Positions 1-8,680 are shown, numbered from the stretch's first letter. The stretch: DNA of 64,000 nucleotides from CAIWHR01 sp963779805 (GCA_963779805.1 CAVZZN010000011.1:124001-188000), one strand, 5' to 3'. Numbers and translations are program-made. The notes: generated by a model not told the origin, from the letters alone.

Positions 1-445
1 GCGCGCGCGAACGCGATCCATCAGCGCATCGGGGACCTCGATGTCGCGGGTCATGGCGTCGGCGAGCTCGAGCACCAGTCGCTCGTCGTCGTCGAATGCA
101 TCGACGCTCTCCCCTGCCGACGCCATGCGCCGCAGCGCATCGATCTTCGCCTGCGCGACGCCCGCCTTCAACGCGTGCGGAACGTGCGCCTCGAACTCGA
201 ACGACGCGCGGTTCAGCACGGCGACGCGAAGGATGATCAGCTCGCGCAGATGCGCGGGCACGAGCGTCTGGTTGCGCACCGCGGTCAGCAGCTTCTCCCA
301 GCCGCTCGCGATCGGGGGGCTGTTGCAGCAGCGCCTGATACAGCAGCGAGATGCGGCCGCGCTCGGCCATGATCGAGCGCTCGACCTCGGCGAGCTCGGG
401 CCGGGTGCCGGGCTGCACCAGCGGAATTCGCGTCTGTTCGCTCAT
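1..445 (-). pseudogene. Carboxymuconolactone decarboxylase family protein, frameshifted and cut by the window edge
   Basis: Reads leftwards from an ATG at 443-445 and leaves the window before its stop. The N-terminal part (starting MSEQTRIPLVQPGTRPEL) and the part after about residue 43 (PIASGWEKLLTAVRNQ, then VPAHLRELIILRVAVLN) both look like the carboxymuconolactone decarboxylase/AhpD-like family, but they lie in different frames. The break falls in a run of six G at 314-319; five would restore one frame. It is the last gene of a minus-strand operon (amidohydrolase, SDR, Bug receptor), 25 bp after the Bug stop, which suggests a role in ring-cleavage or lactone metabolism. Homopolymer sequencing error and real inactivation cannot be told apart here. 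Confidence 0.75.
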
Positions 446-470
446 CGCGGGCTCCGTGAGGGCGTCGTGG

Positions 471-1439
471 TCAGCTGTCGGGCGTGATCTTCTTCGCCTT
501 GATCAGCTTGTCCCACTTCTCGGTGTCGTGCTTGAGGAGCACCGTGAGCTCCTGCGGCGACGATGGCGACGGCACCGCCCCGCTCGCGAGCAGCTTTTCG
601 TGGACCGCCGGCGCGGCGAGCGTCTTGCGCACCGCTGCGTTGAGGGCTGCAATCACGGCCGGCGGTGTCTTCGCAGGCGCGAACAGCGCATACCAGTTGT
701 TGGTGTCCACGCCCGGGATGCCTTGCTCGGCGAGGGTGCGCACGTTCGGCAGCTGCGGATGCCGCTTGGATGCCGCGATGCCGATCGCCCTGAGCTTGCC
801 CCCCTTCACGTGCCCGATCAGGCCGGGGATGTCGCCGAAGAATGCGGCGACCTGTCCGCCGAGCAGGTCCGTGATGGCCGGCGCGGCGCCCTTGTACGGC
901 ACGTGCAGCAGGTTGGCCTTGGTCGCGTCGGCGAGCTGCTCCATCGCGAGGTGGGGAATGCTGCCGATGCCGGTCGACGCGATCGGAACCGGCTGCGCCG
1001 ACTTCTTCGCGTTGGCCACGAACTCGGCCGCGTCCTTCGCGGGGTTGTCGACGTTCACCACCAGCAGCTCGTCGTTGTCGACGACCAGGGACACGGGCGC
1101 GAAGTCGCGCTGCATGTCGTACGGGAGCTTGTCGTAGAGCACCGGATTGATGGCCGCCGCGCCGACGCTCGTGAGCCACAGCGTGGTGCCGTCGGGCGCC
1201 GATTGGGCGACGTACTGCGCACCGATCGCGCCGTTGCCGCCCGGCTTGTTCTCGATGACCACACGCGTGTTGAGCTCCTTGCCGAGCTGCTCGGAGATGG
1301 ACCGCGCCACGAAATCGACGGGGCCTCCGGCAGGAAACGCCACCACGATGCGCGTGACCTTCTCCTGCGCCAGGGCAGGTGAGGCGACGAGCGCGCCGGC
1401 AACGGCGACGGCGAGGACGGCGGCAAGGCTTCGAATCAT
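471..1439 (-). CDS. Bug/TctC-family extracytoplasmic solute-binding receptor
   Basis: A 322-residue secreted protein with a signal peptide (residues 1-24, ending SPALA). The usual Bug landmarks follow: AFPAGGPVDFVARS near residue 35, VVIENKPGGNGAIGAQYVAQ, then HVPYKGAAPAITDLLGGQV in the middle. Family members bind carboxylates or related organic acids in the periplasm for tripartite tricarboxylate transporters. No tctA or tctB lies nearby, so it may serve a distant transporter or act as a sensor, as known for many Bug proteins. It sits between the SDR gene (32 bp upstream) and the decarboxylase-family gene (25 bp downstream), so its ligand is probably the substrate of this operon. The ligand is unknown. 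Confidence 0.93.
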   Translation of the reverse strand: MIRSLAAVLAVAVAGALVASPALAQEKVTRIVVAFPAGGPVDFVARSISEQLGKELNTRVVIENKPGGNGAIGAQYVAQSAPDGTTLWLTSVGAAAINPVLYDKLPYDMQRDFAPVSLVVDNDELLVVNVDNPAKDAAEFVANAKKSAQPVPIASTGIGSIPHLAMEQLADATKANLLHVPYKGAAPAITDLLGGQVAAFFGDIPGLIGHVKGGKLRAIGIAASKRHPQLPNVRTLAEQGIPGVDTNNWYALFAPAKTPPAVIAALNAAVRKTLAAPAVHEKLLASGAVPSPSSPQELTVLLKHDTEKWDKLIKAKKITPDS

Positions 1440-1471
1440 GAGGAACCTCCCGGGAAGAGGTTGATGAGGCT

Positions 1472-2269
1472 TCAGTCGCAACGCACGGTCATGCCGCCGT
1501 CGACCACGATTTCCGTTCCGGTGACGAAGCGCGCTTCGTCGGAGGCGAGGAACAGCACGGCCGCGGCGGTATCGCGGCCGTCGCCCATGAAGCCCAGCGG
1601 AATGCGCGCCACGCGCTGGCGCAGCAGGGCCTCCACATCGCCGCCGGCGCGCTGCCTGGCGAGCCGTGCCTCGACCATCGGCGTGTGCAGCTGGCCGGGC
1701 ACGACGCAGTTCACGCGTATGCCCTTGCTCGCGTATTGCACGGCGACGACGCGCGAGAGCTGAATGACGCCGGCCTTGGTCGCGGCATACGCCACCTGGG
1801 CCGCACCCGTCCAGCGCAGGCCCGACGTCGACGAGACGTTGACGATCGCGCCCGCACCCTGCCGCTCCATGATCGGCAGCACGTGCTTGCAGGTGAGGAA
1901 CACGCTCTTGAGGTTGAAGTCGACCTGCGCGTCGAACACGTCCTCGCTCATCTCGACGGGGCCGCCGGCGGCCGAGCCGCCGACGTTGTTGACCAGCACG
2001 TCGATCCGGCCGAACGCGTCCATCGCATCGGCGATCGTCGCCGCCACGGCTTTCGAGTCGGTGACATCGCAGGTGGCCGTGCGCATCGACGCGCGCAACT
2101 CGCCGGCACGGTCGAGCGTTTCCGCAAGACGCTCCGGATCGCGATCGACCGCCAGCACCTTCGCGCCCTCTTCCACGAAGCGTACGGCCGCAGCACGGCC
2201 GTTGCCCCATCCCGGACCGACGCAGCCCGCACCCGTGACGATGGCGACCTTCCCCTCGAATCGCTTCAT
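1472..2269 (-). CDS. SDR-family NAD(P)-dependent oxidoreductase
   Basis: A 265-residue classical short-chain dehydrogenase. The N-terminal glycine-rich nucleotide-binding loop is a variant (VTGAGCVGPGWGNG, residues 11-24), with NNVGG at 94-98, Ser146/147, and Tyr161-x3-Lys165 forming the catalytic set. An Asp after the second strand (VDRDPE, residues 41-46) suggests NAD preference. The C-terminal half has PGQLHTPM and the end motif ASDEARFVTGTEIVVDGG. It lies 43 bp after the amidohydrolase and 32 bp before the Bug receptor, so it probably oxidises or reduces an alcohol/ketone intermediate of that operon. ATG at 2267-2269 is preferred because the family starts just before the first beta strand. 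Confidence 0.93.
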   Translation of the reverse strand: MKRFEGKVAIVTGAGCVGPGWGNGRAAAVRFVEEGAKVLAVDRDPERLAETLDRAGELRASMRTATCDVTDSKAVAATIADAMDAFGRIDVLVNNVGGSAAGGPVEMSEDVFDAQVDFNLKSVFLTCKHVLPIMERQGAGAIVNVSSTSGLRWTGAAQVAYAATKAGVIQLSRVVAVQYASKGIRVNCVVPGQLHTPMVEARLARQRAGGDVEALLRQRVARIPLGFMGDGRDTAAAVLFLASDEARFVTGTEIVVDGGMTVRCD

Positions 2270-2312
2270 GAGCTTCGGGACTCCTTCGCGCTTGGCGCTC
2301 CGGCGTTCGCGC

Positions 2313-3182
2313 TCACGATCCGAACCTGTAGAGGCGCGCGGGATTTTCCACCAGCAGCCGCCGGCGTTGCGCTTCGGACGGCGCAATCGATGCGAGCAGG
2401 TCCACCAGCACGCCGTCGTCGGGAACGTGCGACAGGTTCGGATGGGGCCAATCGGTGCCCCAGAGCACGCGATCGCCGGCATCCTCGACCAGCGTGCGCG
2501 CGAAGGGCACGGCGTCGTGATAGGGAGGTCCCTCGCGCGAGACACGCTCCGAGCCGCTCACCTTCACCCAGAACCGATCGTCGCGCAGAAGCTCGCGCAG
2601 CTTGACGAAGTCCGGCTGGTCGATGCCGCGCGAAGCGTCGACGCGCGCCATGTGGTCGATCACCACGGGCACGGGCGAGCGCAGCAGCGCGGGGGCGAGG
2701 TCGTGCAGCAGCGAGCTCTCGAGATGCAGCTGCAGATGCCAGCCGACGTCGGCGAGCCGGCCGGCAAGCGCGAGGATGTCCTCGATCGGCGTCGACGGGC
2801 CGAGGTGGCGCATGAAGTGGAACCGCGCGCCGCGAAAGCCCGCTGCATCCAGGCGGCGCAGTTCGGCGTCGCCGATCGCGACCGGAACGAGGGCGATGCC
2901 GACGTAGGAACCGCGGCGTGCGGCGAGGGCGTCCTCCGTCGCCGAGTTGTCGAAGCCGTGAGCATTCGACTGGACCACCACGCAACGCTCGACACCCAGC
3001 AACGCGTGCAGGGCGAACAGCGCTTCCTTGGGCGCATCGCACGGCGTGAAGCTTCGACCGGGCGCGAAAGGGAAGCGCGCCTGCGGGCCGAACACGTGCA
3101 CGTGGGCGTCGCACGCCCCCGCGGGCAGCGCGAGGTGCGGGCGGCTGGGCGCGGTTGCGTACGAGCGTGGGGATGCGGACAT
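2313..3182 (-). CDS. Amidohydrolase family 2 protein (2-pyrone-4,6-dicarboxylate lactonase-like)
   Basis: A 289-residue TIM-barrel hydrolase of the Amidohydro_2/COG3618 type. It keeps the N-terminal metal motif (DAHVHVFGP; His27, His29), the mid-barrel HMARVD segment and the C-terminal WGTDWPHPN with Asp244. It therefore appears catalytically complete, unlike the three paralogous amidohydrolase-fold proteins at 29-34 kb. The closest known functional type is LigI-like lactone hydrolysis in aromatic degradation; the substrate here is inference only. It is the first gene of the minus-strand operon with SDR, Bug receptor and decarboxylase-like genes. ATG at 3180-3182 gives a short lead before the HxH strand. 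Confidence 0.9.
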   Translation of the reverse strand: MSASPRSYATAPSRPHLALPAGACDAHVHVFGPQARFPFAPGRSFTPCDAPKEALFALHALLGVERCVVVQSNAHGFDNSATEDALAARRGSYVGIALVPVAIGDAELRRLDAAGFRGARFHFMRHLGPSTPIEDILALAGRLADVGWHLQLHLESSLLHDLAPALLRSPVPVVIDHMARVDASRGIDQPDFVKLRELLRDDRFWVKVSGSERVSREGPPYHDAVPFARTLVEDAGDRVLWGTDWPHPNLSHVPDDGVLVDLLASIAPSEAQRRRLLVENPARLYRFGS

Positions 3183-3329
3183 GGCGAGGCTCCGGAGGTC
3201 CCGCGCATTCTGCAGGCACGAGGGGCGGAAGGGAAGCGCGCACGCTCCGCGGCACGGGCATGGCGCGGTCGGGCGAGATCGGCGACCGACCACTGGACGG
3301 ACTGCATCGGGCGCTTTAGTGTTCGCCCG

Positions 3330-4169
3330 ATGGTTCCGTCCGATCTCCCGCCCGATGTCGCAACCGAGCAAGCGCCGCCAGTGCCGCCCGGCCCCGCGGA
3401 CGTCGCGCTGCGCCCGCTCACCCTCGCCGACCCGTGGCGCTGGCTCGCGCTCGGCTGGCGCGACTTCCTGCGCTGTCCGCTGATCGGCGTCTTCTACGGC
3501 ACCTGCTTCATGGCGATGGGCTGGATGCTGATGAAGGTCTACGAGACCGCGCCTGCTTACGTCATGGCACTGTCGGCGGGCTTCCTGCTGATGGGCCCCT
3601 TCCTGTGTCTCGGCCTGTATCGCGCGAGCCAGCGACTCGAGCGCGGCGAGAAGCCCGACTTCGGCGACTCGCTGCTCGCGTTCGAGGCGCGCATCGGCAC
3701 GCTCGCGGTCTTCGGCTTCGTGCTGCTCATCCTCGAACTGCTGTGGGGACGCGCGACGCTGGTGATCTTCGCGCTGAGCTTCGACGGCATGCCCGACCTG
3801 CGCGGCTCGCTGCTCGCGCTCACCAATCCCGCGAACATCGGCTTCACCGTGACGTGGCTCGGCGTCGGCGCGATCTTCGCGGCAGTCATCTTCGCGGTGA
3901 GCGCGGTGTCGATCCCGATGATCCTCGACCGCCAGACCGATGCGATCACGGCCGGGCTCACGAGCGTGCGTCTCGTGCTCGCGCAGACGCGCGTGATGCT
4001 GTTGTGGGGGGCGCTGATCACGCTCCTGGTCGTGCTCGCGATGCTGCCGTGGTTCGCCGGACTGCCGATCGTGGGACCGGTGCTCGGTCACGCGTCGTGG
4101 CACGCGTATCGGGCCGCCGTGGCGGACGAGACCGATGCAAACGCGGCGCGGCAGCCAATGGCCGCGTAG
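3330..4169 (+). CDS. DUF2189-type integral membrane protein
   Basis: A 279-residue protein with a short Pro-rich N-terminus and then several hydrophobic segments: around residues 50-75 (FYGTCFMAMGWMLMKV), 78-98, 125-150, 165-190 and 225-250. The segment RPLTLADPWRWLALGWRDF before the first membrane span is characteristic of the DUF2189 family of inner-membrane proteins. These often lie near cytochrome or sigma-factor genes and have no settled function. It stands alone on the plus strand, upstream of the sigma-factor operon. The ATG at 3330 is the first in frame after the intergenic region and precedes a short hydrophilic leader. Confidence 0.85.
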   Translation: MVPSDLPPDVATEQAPPVPPGPADVALRPLTLADPWRWLALGWRDFLRCPLIGVFYGTCFMAMGWMLMKVYETAPAYVMALSAGFLLMGPFLCLGLYRASQRLERGEKPDFGDSLLAFEARIGTLAVFGFVLLILELLWGRATLVIFALSFDGMPDLRGSLLALTNPANIGFTVTWLGVGAIFAAVIFAVSAVSIPMILDRQTDAITAGLTSVRLVLAQTRVMLLWGALITLLVVLAMLPWFAGLPIVGPVLGHASWHAYRAAVADETDANAARQPMAA

Positions 4170-4295
4170 AGGCCACGTGGACGCACGCGCGCTCGCCGCG
4201 GCCCGCTGCGTCGCGCGCGCCGGTCGTGGCGCGGGTCTTGCATCCAGGCGGCGCAGCGGCGCGTAGAGCCTGCAGATACCTGTCTTGGAGAGGCC

Positions 4296-5015
4296 ATGCA
4301 GACGGCGCCCCGCGTGGCGGTCAGGGATGGGCCCGATATACTGCCCGCCATGGCGCTTCCACCCATCCCGGCCGAAACGCATCCGGATCGTGCGGAGGCC
4401 GCGGCGCGCGCACTGACCACCGTCACGTCCGAAGTCGACTCGGAAGAACTGCGGCTGCGCGCGCTCATCGCGCGCATCGCGAAGCAGGACGAGGCGGCGC
4501 TCGGCGAGCTCTACGACGCCACGCAGGGCCGCGTGCATGGCGTGGCCTTGCGGATCACGCGCAACGTGCAACTCGCGGAGGAGGTTGCGGAGGACACCTT
4601 CTGGCAGGTCTGGCGCCAGGCGTTGCGTTACGACGAAAGCCGCGGGAACGCCATGGCGTGGCTGCTGACCATCGCGAGAAGCCGCGCGCTCGATGCGTTG
4701 CGGCGCGACGACGAGGCCGAAGCGCATCCCGAGCCGGAAGCGTTGCTTGCCGATGCGCCATCGGGCGAAGGCGATCCGCAGGATCTGCTCGCCGCAACCG
4801 AGCGCGATCGCGCCGTGCATGCGGCGCTCGCAACGCTCGACGTCCTGCCGCGGCAGCTGCTCGCCCTCGCGTTCTTTCGCGGCCTGACGCACGAGGAGAT
4901 CGCCGCGCAGACGGCATTGCCGCTCGGGACCGTCAAGTCGCACATCAAGCGTTCGCTCGCCGTGTTGAAAGGCCTGCTGGCGAACCACTACCCCGCTTCG
5001 GAACTGAAGTCATGA
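4296..5015 (+). CDS. ECF-family RNA polymerase sigma factor
   Basis: A 239-residue sigma-70 family protein. Region 2 lies near residues 65-125 (ELYDATQGRVHGVALRI, AEEVAEDTFWQVWRQA) and region 4 near 180-230, ending in a helix-turn-helix (HEEIAAQTALPLGTVKSHIKR). The ATG at 4296 is preceded by a good ribosome-binding site (GGAGAGG); an alternative ATG at 4350 would remove 18 poorly conserved residues. The stop overlaps the next start (ATGA, 5012-5015), so sigma factor and cupin protein are probably translationally coupled, the usual sigma/anti-sigma arrangement of the RpoE-ChrR type. The regulated stress is not visible from the sequence. Confidence 0.93.
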   Translation: MQTAPRVAVRDGPDILPAMALPPIPAETHPDRAEAAARALTTVTSEVDSEELRLRALIARIAKQDEAALGELYDATQGRVHGVALRITRNVQLAEEVAEDTFWQVWRQALRYDESRGNAMAWLLTIARSRALDALRRDDEAEAHPEPEALLADAPSGEGDPQDLLAATERDRAVHAALATLDVLPRQLLALAFFRGLTHEEIAAQTALPLGTVKSHIKRSLAVLKGLLANHYPASELKS

Positions 5016-5875
5016 ACACGCGCCGTCCCTCGCTCGATCCCGACGATCCGGGGAGCGCCGAAGTGATCGAAGCGCGCCTCAACGAAGCGCTCGTGCCGAT
5101 CCCGCTCGCCGCGGGCGCGGCGACCGCGCTTCGACAGCGCCTGCTGGAACGTGCGCACGCAAGCCGCGCGCAATCGAGCCGCTTCATCAACGTGCGCCAC
5201 GACGAGGGCACGTGGCGCCCGCTCGGCGGCGGAGTGCGGTTCAAGCTGCTGCAGGAAGGCGCCGCCGGGCGTAGCGTGATCGTCGACGTGCCACCCGGTG
5301 GATCGTTGCCGACGCATCGCCATCACGAGCACGAGGAATGCGTGGTGCTGCGGGGCTCGGCGCAGTTGGGCGCACTCACCGTGCACGAAGGCGATTACCA
5401 CGTCGCCCCGGCCGGCAGTCGCCACGGCCACGTGAGTTCCCGCGACGGCGCCCTGCTCTACCTTCGCGGCGTGCCGATCGGCGACACGGCCGAGGTCGTG
5501 CGCGACCTCGTGACCGCGTGGCTGCCGGGCAAGGGCCCCGCGCCGATCACGGTACGGGCCGACGAAGGCGCGTGGGAGGACGTGGTGCCGGGCGTGGCGA
5601 CGAAGACGCTGTGGCGTGCCGGGTCGTCGAGCTCGATTCTCGTGCGCCTGCAGCCGGGAGCGCGCGTGCCGATCCGTCCGCGCTCGGTCGACGAGGAGCG
5701 GCTGCTGCTCCAGGGCGAGATGTTCGTCGGCGATACGCTGCTGCGCACGGGCGATTACCAGTTCGGGCCGGAGGCGACGGTCGACGCCGAGCTCGCCACC
5801 GACGTGGGCGCGCTGTTCTTCGTGCGCGGTGCGGCCGTCCATTCCGGATCCGCGTATCTGCATCCGGCACCCTGA
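5012..5875 (+). CDS. Tandem-cupin protein, ChrR-like candidate anti-sigma factor
   Basis: A 287-residue cytoplasmic protein with two cupin domains, about residues 65-155 and 170-275. The first has a full metal-binding set (THRHHEHEE, residues 101-109, plus RHGH near 138-140). The second lacks the His cluster. ChrR-type anti-sigma factors pair a zinc-binding N-terminal domain with a cupin domain. Here the first 60 residues show no His-x3-Cys-x2-Cys motif, so if it restrains the sigma factor it does so without that zinc site. Its start overlaps the sigma-factor stop by 4 bp, which supports a functional pair. It could instead be an effector cupin. Confidence 0.82.
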   Translation: MNTRRPSLDPDDPGSAEVIEARLNEALVPIPLAAGAATALRQRLLERAHASRAQSSRFINVRHDEGTWRPLGGGVRFKLLQEGAAGRSVIVDVPPGGSLPTHRHHEHEECVVLRGSAQLGALTVHEGDYHVAPAGSRHGHVSSRDGALLYLRGVPIGDTAEVVRDLVTAWLPGKGPAPITVRADEGAWEDVVPGVATKTLWRAGSSSSILVRLQPGARVPIRPRSVDEERLLLQGEMFVGDTLLRTGDYQFGPEATVDAELATDVGALFFVRGAAVHSGSAYLHPAP

Positions 5876-5897
5876 GTCCCGACATCCGGCACCCTGA
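5861..5897 (+). repeat. 15-bp direct repeat across the cupin gene stop
   Basis: The sequence catccggcaccctga occurs at 5861-5875 and again at 5883-5897, a 22-bp period. The first copy contains the TGA stop of the cupin gene and the second lies in the short spacer before the permease gene. It could be a small tandem duplication or slippage product. No protein-binding role can be shown. Confidence 0.7.
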
Positions 5898-5916
5898 AGT
5901 CCGCCGCCCCGCGATC

Positions 5917-6621
5917 ATGAACGACATCTCGCACGCCGCCGCGCAAGCGCTCGGCCTGATCGCAGCCGCCGATCCGAAGCTGGTCGGTATCGTGCTGCTC
6001 AGCCTGCGCATCAGCCTCGCGGCGGTGCTGATCGGCTGCGCGGTGGGCCTGCCGCTCGGCGCCTTCGTGGCGGTGAGTCGGTTCGCGGGCCAGCGCTCGC
6101 TCATCGTGGTGCTGAACGCGCTGATGGGATTGCCGTCGGTCGTGGTCGGACTGGTCGTGTACCTGCTCCTGTCCCGCGCCGGTCCGCTCGGCTCGTGGGG
6201 CATCCTGTTCACGCCGACCGCGATGGTGATCGCCCAGGCCATCCTCATCACGCCGACGATCGCCGCGCTGTCGAGGCAGCTCGTTGCCGACGCGTGGCAC
6301 GAATATCGGGAGCAGCTGCACTCGCTGGGCGAGACCGGCGCGGGCGCGGCCGCGACCCTGCTGTGGGACCTGCGCTTTTCGCTCGTCACGATCGTGCTGG
6401 CCGGCTTCGGCCGTGCCGCATCCGAAGTCGGTGCCGTCATGATCGTCGGCGGCAACATCGACGGCGTGACGCGGGTGATGACGACGACGATCGCGCTGGA
6501 GACGAGCAAGGGCGATCTTCCGCTCGCGCTCGGACTCGGCTTCATCCTGCTCGCGATCGTGCTCGCCCTCAATGCGGGCGCCTACCTGGTCAAGGAAACG
6601 GCCCAGCGTCGGTACGGATAA
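5917..6621 (+). CDS. tupB: TupB-like tungstate ABC transporter permease
   Basis: A 234-residue inner-membrane permease of the BPD_transp_1 type with about five to six membrane segments. The family hallmarks are GLPSVVVGLVVYLLLSRAGPLG, the cytoplasmic coupling loop (LGETGAGAAATLLWDLRF) and FGRAASEVGAVMIVGGNI. These match TupB/TupW permeases for tungstate. The ATPase and periplasmic receptor normally encoded beside it are not in this window; the gene to the right is a CBS protein on the opposite strand. It is therefore an orphan here, or its partners are elsewhere. Tungstate specificity is inferred from family resemblance. ATG at 5917-5919. Confidence 0.85.
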   Translation: MNDISHAAAQALGLIAAADPKLVGIVLLSLRISLAAVLIGCAVGLPLGAFVAVSRFAGQRSLIVVLNALMGLPSVVVGLVVYLLLSRAGPLGSWGILFTPTAMVIAQAILITPTIAALSRQLVADAWHEYREQLHSLGETGAGAAATLLWDLRFSLVTIVLAGFGRAASEVGAVMIVGGNIDGVTRVMTTTIALETSKGDLPLALGLGFILLAIVLALNAGAYLVKETAQRRYG

Positions 6622-6636
6622 GCGGCTGGAGCGACC

Positions 6637-7062
6637 CTAGTCCTGCTCGTCGACGCGTTGCGCGAGATCGGTGCGCAGGTCGAAGAAGTCGTCGTCGAGC
6701 GCGTCGCGCGCCGACAGAACGCCCATCGGCCGCCCGTGCTCCACCACGGGCAGGTGCCGGAAGCCGCCCTCGTGCATGATGCGCAGCGCGTGCAGGAACG
6801 GCTTGTCGGGATGCACGCACAGCGGCTGCGGCGTCATCACCTCGGAGAGCCGCGTCTGCCGCGGGTCGCGCCCGGGCGCCACGACCCGAAACACGATGTC
6901 GCGCTCGGTGACGATGCCCACGAGGCGCGAGCCGTCGAGCACGAGCAACGCACCCTTCTCCTGGCGCTTCATGAGCGCCGCCGCCTCGAACACGGTCGCG
7001 CTGCCGGGCGCTGCCACGAAGCTCTGGCCGGCGACTACTGAGCGTACGGATCGAATTCCCAT
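6637..7062 (-). CDS. Two-CBS-domain protein
   Basis: A 141-residue protein made of two CBS motifs, about residues 12-65 (AAALMKRQEKGALLVLDGS, LVGIVTERDIVFRVV) and 75-130 (VMTPQPLCVHPDKPF, GGFRHLPVVEHGRPMGVLS). Stand-alone CBS pairs bind adenine nucleotides and act as cytoplasmic regulatory modules. It converges with the permease gene, leaving only 15 bp between stops, so no shared transcript is expected. The partner protein is unknown. Confidence 0.92.
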   Translation of the reverse strand: MGIRSVRSVVAGQSFVAAPGSATVFEAAALMKRQEKGALLVLDGSRLVGIVTERDIVFRVVAPGRDPRQTRLSEVMTPQPLCVHPDKPFLHALRIMHEGGFRHLPVVEHGRPMGVLSARDALDDDFFDLRTDLAQRVDEQD

Positions 7063-7264
7063 GGCAGTCTCGCTTCTGACGGTTCGACTGCGTATTGAGC
7101 GCGTCGGCCGCCATCATCGTCAAGGGCGGCGTCATTGCCACGGCGCCCGCAGCGAGTCCGGCGCGAGAAGCCGGACATCGGCCCGGCGCCGAGCAGCGAT
7201 GAGTCGGCTCATGGGCCCGAGCGACGTTACACTGGCATCTCCGGAGGATTCCACCCGACTCGCC

Positions 7265-8022
7265 ATGTCTCCCGACCGCAACGTTTCGCAGCAGGTGCTC
7301 GACCAGCTCGCCCCGACGGGGAAGATCCGCGTCGCGATCAACTTCGGCAATCCCGTGCTGGCGCAGAAGGACCAGGCGACGGGCGAGCCGCGCGGGATCT
7401 CCCCCGCGATCGCGCGCGAGCTGTCGCGGCGCACCGATCTGCCGCTCGAGTTCATCGCGTTCGACGCCGCGGGCAAGGTCTTCGCTGCGCTCGCCGCCGC
7501 TCGCTGGGACGTGGCGTTCCTCGCCGTCGATCCGGCGCGCGCGGTCGAGATCGAGTTCACCGCGCCCTACGTGATCATCGAAGGCTCGTACCTGGTCCGT
7601 GCGGACTCGGCCCTGCAGAAGATCGACGACGTGGATCGTGCCGGCGTGCGCATCCTCGTGGGCGCGGGCAGCGCGTACGACCTGTATCTGACGCGCACGA
7701 TCCGGCATGCGCTCATCGTGCGTGCGCCGACCGGGCCGGAAGCGCTCGACCTATTCCTGCGCGGGGAGACCGAGGTGCTCGCCGGGGTGAAGTCGCCGCT
7801 GCAGCGCTTCGCCGCCGATCGTCCGGACCTGCGGGTGATGCGGGCCGCTTCATGGCCATCGAGCAGGCGATGGGCGTGCCCAAGGGGCGCCTCGCCGCTC
7901 GCGATTACCTGCAGGACATGCTCGAGGCGCTCAAGGCTTCGGGGTTCGTCGCGGCCGAGCTCGAGCGCAGCGGCCAGCGCGATGCGCTCGTCGCGCCCCC
8001 GGCCGGCGCGTCGCAGCGCTGA
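7265..8022 (+). pseudogene. Periplasmic-binding-fold (family 3 solute-binding) protein, frameshifted
   Basis: From ATG 7265 the frame reads a PBPb/family 3 solute-binding domain: GKIRVAINFGNPVLAQK, then DVAFLAVDPARAVEIEFTAP and IEGSYLVR. It has no signal peptide, so it is probably cytoplasmic, as in a known subgroup of such proteins. Near 7838 the frame changes; the remaining family sequence (GRFMAIEQAMGVPKGR, LEALKASGFV) continues in another frame to a stop at 8020-8022. One missing C after ATG in GTGATGCGGGCC would explain it (RVMPGRFMAIEQ expected). Whether this is an assembly error or a mutation is open. It is followed 58 bp later by the FMN reductase gene. Confidence 0.78.
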
Positions 8023-8080
8023 TGTCCTCATCCCGATCCGCCACCGGCAGTGGCCCCGCGATCCCGTTTCCGGAGAACGC

Positions 8081-8635
8081 ATGAAGCAATATCAGGTCGG
8101 CGTAATCGTCGGCAGCCTGCGCCGCGAGTCCATCAATCGCAAGCTGGCCGTCGCCATGACCAAGGTCGCGCCGGCATCGCTCGCCTTCCATCACGTGGGC
8201 TTGGGCGACTTGCCGATGTACAACGGGGACCTCGAGCCGGATCGCCCGGAGGCGGTGAAGCGGTTCACCGCGCAGTGCGCGCGCCTCGAAGCGATGCTCA
8301 TCGTGATGCCCGAGTACAACCGCTCGCTTCCGGCGGTGCTCAAGAACGCGATCGACTGGGGCTCCAAGCCCAACGACGCGAATGTGTGGCGAGACAAGCC
8401 CATCGCGATCTGCGGTGCGTCGGCGGGCGCGATCGGCACGGCCGTGGGCCAGCAGCACCTGCGGCAGATCCTGGGCATCCTCGGCGCATCGGTGATGGGC
8501 GGCGAAGCGTACATCTCGTTCAAGCCGGGCCTCGTCGACGACGACGGCAACGTCACCGTCGAGGCGACGCACAAGTTCCTGCAGGCCTACATGCAACGAT
8601 TCGCCGCGTTCACCGCGAAGCTCGTCGGAGGGTGA
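8081..8635 (+). CDS. NADPH-dependent FMN reductase family oxidoreductase
   Basis: A 184-residue flavodoxin-fold protein. The N-terminal phosphate-binding loop is GSLRRESINRKLA (residues 11-23). The family signature MPEYNRSLPAVLKNAIDW lies near residues 75-92, and the C-terminal half has GASAGAIGTAVGQQHLR. Such enzymes reduce FMN, azo dyes, quinones or chromate with NAD(P)H. It lies downstream of the solute-binding protein and ends at a strong hairpin (8638-8657). ATG at 8081 is preceded by CGGAGAACGC, a reasonable ribosome-binding site. Confidence 0.92.
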   Translation: MKQYQVGVIVGSLRRESINRKLAVAMTKVAPASLAFHHVGLGDLPMYNGDLEPDRPEAVKRFTAQCARLEAMLIVMPEYNRSLPAVLKNAIDWGSKPNDANVWRDKPIAICGASAGAIGTAVGQQHLRQILGILGASVMGGEAYISFKPGLVDDDGNVTVEATHKFLQAYMQRFAAFTAKLVGG

Positions 8636-8637
8636 CA

Positions 8638-8657
8638 ACCCTGGGTCGGCCCAGGGT
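8638..8657 (+). terminator. Hairpin after the FMN reductase gene
   Basis: An 8-bp perfect stem (ACCCTGGG / CCCAGGGT) closes a TCGG tetraloop, starting 3 bp after the stop codon. It has no clear U tract, so it may be an intrinsic terminator of the GC-rich kind or an RNA 3'-end stabiliser. Confidence 0.6.
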
Positions 8658-8665
8658 CGCGGCAG

Positions 8666-8680
8666 GTTCATTTCGTGAAC
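8666..8680. promoter_or_regulatory. Candidate operator dyad upstream of the HxlR gene
   Basis: The dyad GTTCA-TTTCG-TGAAC lies 36 bp before the HxlR start codon. HxlR-family regulators bind short dyads near their own promoters, so autoregulation is plausible. This rests on symmetry and position only. Confidence 0.35.

Noticed and set aside
2313..4988. Very long open frame on the minus strand spanning the amidohydrolase and antisense to two other genes
   Set aside because: Only the part from 3182 downwards has family sequence; the rest is an Arg-rich antisense shadow of the DUF2189 and sigma-factor genes, common at this GC content.
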